The notes under the pieces were generated by a model. The model ran no database searches. It had not been told where the DNA came from and saw nothing but the letters and a program-made list of their open reading frames with translations. The position numbers and the translations under genes are program-made. From assembly GCA_951799425.1 (NCBI GenBank), contig OX637392.1, positions 33,130,093-33,194,092 on the forward strand: a stretch of 64,000 bases of DNA, given 5' to 3'. The DNA is from Ilex aquifolium. Taxonomy: Eukaryota > Streptophyta > Magnoliopsida > Aquifoliales > Aquifoliaceae. This document shows positions 57,823 through 64,000 of this stretch, piece by piece (position 1 is the first letter of the stretch; each line of letters starts with the position of its first letter).

Positions 57823-60620
57823 CTAACTCTCCATCAATTCCGGATACACCGGGTCAATTAAATCCTCCTCCACCACCTGTCCTTCAAAATCCTCAAAGAA
57901 TGGCTTGAGTCTTTGGCCATTGACCTTGAATGTTTGGCCATCTTTAGGGTTTGTGATATCTACCGCTCCGTTGGGGTAGGCCACCTCGACAAAATAGGGG
58001 CCATCCCAACGGGATCTTAGTTTTCCTTGGAACACGGAGAGACGAGAATTATACAAGAGCACTTTTTGCCCGGGCTCAAATGATATCCGTGTGATGGAAT
58101 TATCATGAAATTTTGGAACTCTCATATGCATCTCTTCGGATCTCTTCCAATTCATTCAGTTCCAACTTCCTCTGCTCACCAGCCATTCTCAAGTTAAAAT
58201 TCAAGGTCTTTATGGCCCAGTAGGCCTTGTACTCCATTTCAACCGGCAAATGGCAAGCTTTTCCATAAACCAGCCGATAGGGAGACATGCCCAAAACAGT
58301 CTTATAGGCAGTACGGTACGCCCATAAGACATCGGTCAATCTGACTGACCAATCCTTCCTGTTTGGGTTAACCGTTTTTTCCAAGATATTCTTAATCTCC
58401 CTATTGACTAATTCAGCTTGGCCATTGGTTTGTGGGTGGTATGCAGTGGATACTTTGTGTGTAACGCCATATTTAAACATTAATGATGCAAATGGCCTAT
58501 TACAGAAGTGGGATCCACCATCACTGATCATTGCACGAGGCATCCCAAACCTCGAAAAAATGTTCTCTTTGAGGAACTTGACTACGACCCGGTGGTCATT
58601 AGTCTTGGTTGGGATAGCCTCTACCCACTTGGACACGTAGTCCACTGCCAGAAGAATATACAGATAACCAAAAGACATGGGGAATGGACCCATGAAATCG
58701 ATGCCCCAATAGTCAAATATTTCTATGACAAGGACGGGGGAAAGGGGCATCATATTTCTACGGGTCACACTACCCAATTGTTGGCATCTGTCGCATGCCT
58801 TACAATATGAAACACAGTCTTTAATAAGAGAGGGCCAATAGAAACCTGACTGAAAAATTTTGGCCGAAGTTTTATTTGCCGAGAAATGTCTGCCACAAGC
58901 TTGGGAATGGCAGAATGCAAGGACGTTCCGCTGTTCATTTTCGGGCACGCATTTCCTCATGACCTGGTCTGGGCAATATTTGAACAAATACGGATTGTCG
59001 AAGTAAAAATACTTCACGTCTGCCATGAATCGTCTTTTATCTTCCGAGCTCCATTGTGGCGGTATTTGTCCTGTTGCAAGGTAATTACAAATGTCAGCAT
59101 ACCAAGGACAAACTGAATGGATTGAGAGTAAATGTTCATCAGGAAAAGAGTCAGGAATAGGAATATGCTCATTAGTCTCCTGCACCACCAGCCGGGATAA
59201 GTGATCCGCCACAACATTCTCAACTCCTTTCTTGTCTTTAATTGTCAAGTCAAATTCTTGTAGGAGGAGGATCCACCTAATGAGTCTTGGTTTCGCATCC
59301 TGCTTAGATAACAAGTACTTCAAGGCAGAATGGTCAGTAAAGACAATAATAGGTGATCCAATGATATATGAACGGAATTTATCTAGAGTAAACACTACGG
59401 CTAGCAATTCTTTCTCAGGTGGTAGTGTAATTCATTTGAGCCTCATTAAGTGTTTTGCTAGCATAGTGTATAACATGCAGTCGATTGTCCTTCCTCTGAC
59501 CAAGCACTGCGCCAACCGCGTAATCACTCACGTCGCACATGAGCTCGAAAGGTAGATCCCAATTGGGTGGTCGCATGATAGGAGGCGTGACAAGCATGCT
59601 TTTTAGTTTTTTAAACGATGCCTCACACTCATCCGACCACTCAAAGGGAATCTCCTTAGACAGTAAATTGGTCAGGGTTTGGGCCAATGCGCTAAAATTC
59701 TGAATGAATCGGCGATAAAAACCTGCATAGCCCAAAAATGACCGAATTCCCTTAATGGCTGTCGGCGTGGGGAGGTTGGAGATGGCCTCCACCTTGGATT
59801 TGTCAACTTCAATGCCCCTTGCCGATACTATGTGGCCCAACACGATTCCTTCCGTCACCATAAAGTGACACTTTTCCCAATTAAGCACAAGATCCTTTTC
59901 TTCACACCTCTCCAATACTCTCTCCAAGTTCTCTAAGCATCCATCAAAGGAATCACCAAACACGGAAAAATCATCCATGAAAACCTCCAAAATTTTCTCC
60001 ACCATATCGCTAAAAATCCCCATCATGCACCGTTGAAAGGTCGCCGGGGCATTGCATAATCCGAATGGCATACGGCGATAGGCAAAGGTACCATATAGGC
60101 AGGTGAAGGTAGTCTTCTCTTGGTCCTCCAATGCGATCTCAATTTGGTTGTAGCCAGAGTACCCGTCTAGGAAATAATAGAATAGGTGCCCTGCTACCCT
60201 TTCCAAGACTTGATCGAGAAACGACATTAGGAAATGATCTTTCCGTGTGCAAGCATTAAGCTTCCGGTAGTCGATGCAAACTCTCCATCTGGTAATGACT
60301 CTTGTAGGTATGAGTTCATTTTCCTCATTTTCAATCACTGTGACTCCGGATTTCTTTGGGACGACTTGTGTGGGGCTTACCCATTTGCTATCCGCAATTG
60401 GAAAGATAATGCCCACATCAAGTAGCTTTAACACCTCATCCTTCACTACCTCTTTCATGTTCGGATTCAATCTCCTTTGAGGTTGTCAGGAGGTTTTAGC
60501 ATCTTCCTCAAGATAGATGCGATGGGTGCAAATTATAGGGCTTATTCCCTTGATATCTGCAATAGTCCACCCGATCGCTCCCTTATGCTTTCTCAATACC
60601 CCCAAAAGCTTTTCTTCTTG
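57823..60620 (-). CDS. Element Z reverse transcriptase, RNase H and integrase
   Basis: Minus-strand pol in order. Reverse transcriptase lies at about 60620-59700 ([30 protein letters not shown]) and RNase H at about 59650-59190 ([31 protein letters not shown]). Integrase lies at about 59150-57823, with [17 protein letters not shown] of the zinc-binding end, [10 protein letters not shown] and [13 protein letters not shown] of the catalytic core, and a [13 protein letters not shown] tail. It is the best preserved Athila pol in the window. A few breaks; fossil rules apply. Confidence 0.93.
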
Positions 60621-62900
60621 TTCCATGGTTAGGGTAGAACTAATGACTACCGGGAAAGTCTCCTCAATGCCAAGATAAGCATATTTCAAATGTACAAGCA
60701 ATGGCTTCAATTCCAATTTTGGATTTTTCTCATCTGAAGGGAAAATTTTCTTCTCTTGTTTAGGTAGCTCTTCAAATGTGGGGATCCACCTTTCCATCCC
60801 CTTCAACTCTTCAACCTTTTCTTGATCATCCAACTTCTCCAATTCAATCAATTCTTCCTCCTTGAGTTTCAACATCCCTTCTAACTCCAAGTGCTCCTCA
60901 ATCAAAGTGTTAATTCTATTGACCTCATTTGCCTCCTCGTCATCCCCTGGTTGTTTTGCCAAATTGAAGACATTAAGTTCCATTGTCATGTTCCCGAACG
61001 CCAATTTCATCAGACCATTCCTGCAATTTATCACTGCATTAGATGTAGCAAGGAAAGGTCGCCCAAGTATCACGGGGATTTGGGAACTAAGATTAGCAAC
61101 AGGATGAGTGTCCAATACAATAAAATCGACTGGAAAATAAAACTTATCAACTTGAACCAACACATCTTCCACTACTCCCCTTGGTGTGTGGATGCTACGA
61201 TCCGCCAATTGAAGTGTATTTGAAGTAGGCTTCAACTCCTCAAGCTTGAGTTGTTGATACACGGAGTAGGGGAGGAGATTGACACTTGCTCCCAGATCAA
61301 GCAATGCTTGTTCAACCCGAAAATTTCCTATAGTTATGGTAATTGTTGGACAACCGGGATCTTTGAATTTGGGAGGAGTGATGGTCCTCAAAATGGAGCT
61401 CACTTGTTCTGTCAAGAATGCCTTCTTCCGGACATTTAGCCTCCTCTTTACCGTGCATAGATCTTTCAAAATTTTGGCACATGATGGTATTTGCTTGATG
61501 GCATCGAGGAGCGGGATATTGATTTTTACCTGCTTAAACATGTCTAAAATATCAGAATAATTAACCACCTTGACAGGTGACTTCAAACGATGGGGGAAAG
61601 GGGCAGGCATAGGAGGAATACACAAGCTATCATCAATCACATGTTCATTTTCAATTTGCACATTTTCTTTGTCTTTACTCATTTCACCGTTTTCGGCCAC
61701 ACGTTCCTTGGCCTCACCCTCAATGGACTCACCCTCGATGGACTCTTCTATTGGCAATGGTGCCTTGGGTGGAACCTTTGGCACTATGGTCTTTTCAATT
61801 TGTTTGCCACTATGAAGAGTGGTGACCGCCTTGAGGTGCTCACAACTCTCTTGGGTGGGCTCAACTAATTCAATCACATTTTGGCCCTTGGGATTTTGTT
61901 GGGGTTGAGAGGGGAATTTCCCCTTCTCTTGTTGAGACAAGCCTATGTGATTGGTGATCTTTGTGAGTTGAGCCGAAATGTCTTTATTGAAGGTGGTTTG
62001 GCTTTGAATGAAGCCGTGGACCACATCTTCCAAACTCCTTTTATGAGGTGGTTGGTAGCTGGAAGAACTAGATGGGCCTTGTTGGGAGAAATTTTGTGAA
62101 TTCGGACTTTGAGAGAAATTTTGTGGGAGAGGATTGGATTGGTACCCTTGCGGATTGGACCGTGGGTATTGGGAGCTAGAAGCTTGCCCTTGGCCTTGAT
62201 ATTGAGATTGGTACTGACCTTGCTTTGGAGGTGTAGGAGATGTGTATGTGTTTGAACCATAGGGGATGGGGTTCTCATTCCTCCAACTGAAATTAGGGTG
62301 ATCACGATACCCCGAATTGTAAGTGTTGGAATTTGAAGGAAATGATTGCCTTGGTTGGTTGAAGGCATTGATTTGTTCATGGTATGCTTCTTTAAGTGCC
62401 GGAATGCTCGGACACTCCGATGTGGAATGCTCGACACCACCACAAATAGAACAAGCCTCCTCGGTTCTTGACACATGAGACACCTCTCGTCTCCTATCCA
62501 CCTCAAGGCTATCTACTTTCCTAGATAATTTGGAAATTTGTGAAAGTAGATCCTCCCGGTCTTTCAAGTCATATATCCCTCCCCTTTGTGATTGACTACT
62601 AACTGGCAATGTCCTAGGTACATCATTTGGATCCCTAACATCCCAAGATTGTGCATTTTCAGCCAAGGTACCAAAGTAGTCGAGGGCCTCATCAGGGTCT
62701 TTGTTCAAGAACTCACCATTACACATCATGTCAATGAATTGTCTATGGTTTGGTGTGCTTCCTTCGTAGAAGAAACTCATCAATTGCCACGATTTAAAAC
62801 CATGATGTGGTATGGATTGAATCAAATCCTTGTAGCGATCCCAGCATTGATAGAATTGCTCATTGGTTTTTTCAGAAAAATTTTGAATTTCTTTTTTCAA
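60486..62900 (-). CDS. Element Z gag C-terminal half and protease
   Basis: An open stretch of 804 residues on the minus strand. It covers the second half of gag (FYQCWDRYKDLIQSIPHHGF, then CSICGGVEHSTSECPSIP as the zinc-binding cluster) and a long Ser/Gln/Pro-rich linker. The protease lead-in (FKQVKINIPLLDAIK), the protease (ALLDLGASVNLLPYS, IPVILGRPFLATSNAVINC) and an acidic linker before reverse transcriptase follow. Gag and pol share one polyprotein in this lineage. Confidence 0.92.
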   Translation of the reverse strand: MKKEIQNFSEKTNEQFYQCWDRYKDLIQSIPHHGFKSWQLMSFFYEGSTPNHRQFIDMMCNGEFLNKDPDEALDYFGTLAENAQSWDVRDPNDVPRTLPVSSQSQRGGIYDLKDREDLLSQISKLSRKVDSLEVDRRREVSHVSRTEEACSICGGVEHSTSECPSIPALKEAYHEQINAFNQPRQSFPSNSNTYNSGYRDHPNFSWRNENPIPYGSNTYTSPTPPKQGQYQSQYQGQGQASSSQYPRSNPQGYQSNPLPQNFSQSPNSQNFSQQGPSSSSSYQPPHKRSLEDVVHGFIQSQTTFNKDISAQLTKITNHIGLSQQEKGKFPSQPQQNPKGQNVIELVEPTQESCEHLKAVTTLHSGKQIEKTIVPKVPPKAPLPIEESIEGESIEGEAKERVAENGEMSKDKENVQIENEHVIDDSLCIPPMPAPFPHRLKSPVKVVNYSDILDMFKQVKINIPLLDAIKQIPSCAKILKDLCTVKRRLNVRKKAFLTEQVSSILRTITPPKFKDPGCPTITITIGNFRVEQALLDLGASVNLLPYSVYQQLKLEELKPTSNTLQLADRSIHTPRGVVEDVLVQVDKFYFPVDFIVLDTHPVANLSSQIPVILGRPFLATSNAVINCRNGLMKLAFGNMTMELNVFNLAKQPGDDEEANEVNRINTLIEEHLELEGMLKLKEEELIELEKLDDQEKVEELKGMERWIPTFEELPKQEKKIFPSDEKNPKLELKPLLVHLKYAYLGIEETFPVVISSTLTMEQEEKLLGVLRKHKGAIGWTIADIKGISPIICTHRIYLEEDAKTS

Positions 62901-62936
62901 AGAAGTGGTTCTATGAACCGGAAAGATTTTTTTTTT

Positions 62937-63644
62937 TTAAAATGAAACTATTTGGTCCCAAGATAACATGGTCCGAGGTCCCATGGAATCAAGCCAAATT
63001 CTTGCCTTACCATCCAAGGAAAAAGGGAACAATTTCATCCTCGCTATCTCTTCCATGTTGTAATTTGGGATAAAGGTTGCAACCATTTCCTCATAAGACC
63101 TTATATGATTATACGGGTTTTCATTCTCGATCCCATGAAATTTAGGGAGTAGTTGCAACATCCATGGTTTGATTACAAAGAGATGAGCTTGGACAGGAAG
63201 AAGGATGCATGATGGTGTGGTGCTACGGGTTGGTTGAAGGAACTCCCGCATTGTCCTTGCCGGAGGGTCAAGTTGGATGTTCCCTTCATTCCTAGGTGGG
63301 GGAAATTGCACTCGTGGGTTAGGCATCCTAGGTGGTTGCAATCCCCCACCCCTTTGCATATTCGGGTTAGCATCCACATTATCAAAAGCATCGGGAGGGG
63401 GATATTGCACTCGTGGGTTGGGAATCCTAGGTGGTTGCAATCCCCCACCCCTTTGAGCATTTGGATTTCCACCGACATTATCAAAGTTTCCACCCCCTTG
63501 CATGTTTGGGTTGACACCCACATTTTCAAAATTGTCACCCACATCCTCGGATGGGTCTTGGTCAATGTTCATGTTGGGGCCTAAGGTTTGTCTAACTAAT
63601 CGGGGATAGTTGTCCCTTTCCCACATGCAACAAGATATATACAA
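62937..63644 (-). CDS. Element Z gag, N-terminal part
   Basis: A 235-residue frame with a start near 63644, a tandem repeat of an NPNMQRGGGLQPPR module (two to three copies at about residues 45-105) and the gag core LLPKFHGIENENPYNHIRSYEEMV. The leader from the primer site to the start is about 120 bases. Confidence 0.88.
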   Translation of the reverse strand: MYISCCMWERDNYPRLVRQTLGPNMNIDQDPSEDVGDNFENVGVNPNMQGGGNFDNVGGNPNAQRGGGLQPPRIPNPRVQYPPPDAFDNVDANPNMQRGGGLQPPRMPNPRVQFPPPRNEGNIQLDPPARTMREFLQPTRSTTPSCILLPVQAHLFVIKPWMLQLLPKFHGIENENPYNHIRSYEEMVATFIPNYNMEEIARMKLFPFSLDGKARIWLDSMGPRTMLSWDQIVSF

Positions 63645-63761
63645 ATGAAATTATACACAAACAAGAATATGTACACGAGACAACGTACCTCAGCCCGTGA
63701 TGAAGATCACGTGACTTACCTCCGTTGTTCGGAAATCACCTCCTTGGTTTGACACTTGTTT

Positions 63762-63779
63762 TCCCCGGCAACGGCGCCA
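63762..63779 (-). promoter_or_regulatory. Element Z primer-binding site (tRNA-Asp type)
   Basis: Minus-strand TGGCGCCGTTGCCGGGGA, three bases after the 5' LTR. It is the primer site expected for the Athila lineage. Confidence 0.92.
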
Positions 63780-63782
63780 AAA

Positions 63783-64000
63783 TGATTGGTGAAAAACGGT
63801 GTTATTCCTAACCCCTTAAATACTATCCCTTAGAAGCCAAAGTGTATGAACGAAATGGAGTGTCACTCTCCCTTGGGATAGTGTCAAAAGAAAAGGGCAA
63901 GGGGAAAGGAAATAGGTTGGTGGAAATGTGATATGTGAATGCACAAAAATGCTCCCCAATCGCAAGGAGACTTTCGTGGGTCGTGTTTTACTTGGTGGTA
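63783..64000 (-). repeat. Element Z 5' LTR, cut by the window edge
   Basis: The last 218 bases of the 5' LTR. They differ from the 3' LTR end (49594-49811) at four sites. The rest lies beyond position 64000. Confidence 0.92.

Larger units (their letters stand above)
49594..64000 (-). mobile_element. Athila-lineage element Z, young, runs out of the window
   Basis: A minus-strand element inserted in the integrase region of X. Right to left: edge of 5' LTR (63783 onward), tRNA-Asp primer site, gag, pol, long non-coding stretch, palindrome island, open env-like frame, polypurine tract and 3' LTR (49594-53839). The 218 LTR bases visible at both ends differ at four sites (about 2 percent), so the insertion is recent: roughly one to a few million years at rates used for plants (inference). 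Structurally whole as far as visible; about four breaks in gag-pol. Confidence 0.93.

Overview
The window looks like repeat-dense nuclear DNA of a flowering plant, most likely a eudicot. It is AT-rich, it holds plant-type Athila and Tekay (Del) Ty3/gypsy LTR retrotransposons with tRNA-Asp and tRNA-iMet primer sites, it has a plant-type hAT miniature element, and it has a short stretch that resembles plant mitochondrial DNA. I found no host protein-coding gene, tRNA or rRNA. The species cannot be named from the sequence alone. LTR elements are treated as fossils: only family, limits, parts, nesting and rough age are given. || Layout. (1) About 1-33300, plus strand: old Athila element W, entering from outside the window. 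It has gag and pol (to about 5600), a long non-coding stretch, an env-like region (from 7368), and a 3' end with polypurine tract and 3' LTR (31521-33300). It is interrupted by a very young gag-protease-only Athila relative, N (8119-16679, minus strand, target duplication ATGTG), by an Athila-type LTR (LTR a, from 17610) that itself holds a Tekay chromovirus (18205-27267, duplication AGAGA), and by solo LTR b (29600-31461, duplication AATAG). (2) About 33439-49593, plus strand: old Athila element X. It is interrupted by a 665-bp hAT element (37139-37803, 8-bp duplication), by solo LTR d (38049-42637, duplication CTAGA; it contains a Tekay-type solo LTR and a mitochondrial-like patch), and by composite insert Y (44082 to about 48092). 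(3) 49594 to beyond 64000, minus strand: young Athila element Z, with 3' LTR (split by another Tekay-type solo LTR), polypurine tract, an open env-like frame, long non-coding stretch, pol, gag, tRNA-Asp primer site and the edge of its 5' LTR. || How it works together. W and X are the oldest layers. The solo LTRs and Tekay copies came later, and N and Z look youngest. N has no reverse transcriptase or integrase, so it was probably moved by enzymes of a complete Athila such as a relative of Z. || The most unusual signal is a set of short islands of self-complementary CG-centred words. Nearly every LTR has one, whatever its family. Each island repeats one core: CGTTCGAACG, CTACCGGTAG, CCTTCCGGAAGG, GTACCGGTAC or CCGTCCGGACGG. 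In Z the same core is repeated in the LTR and just upstream of the env-like frame. W shows the same pairing with a different core. One flanking module is shared between an Athila and a Tekay element. This looks like an exchangeable cis-regulatory cassette, and I know of no description of it.
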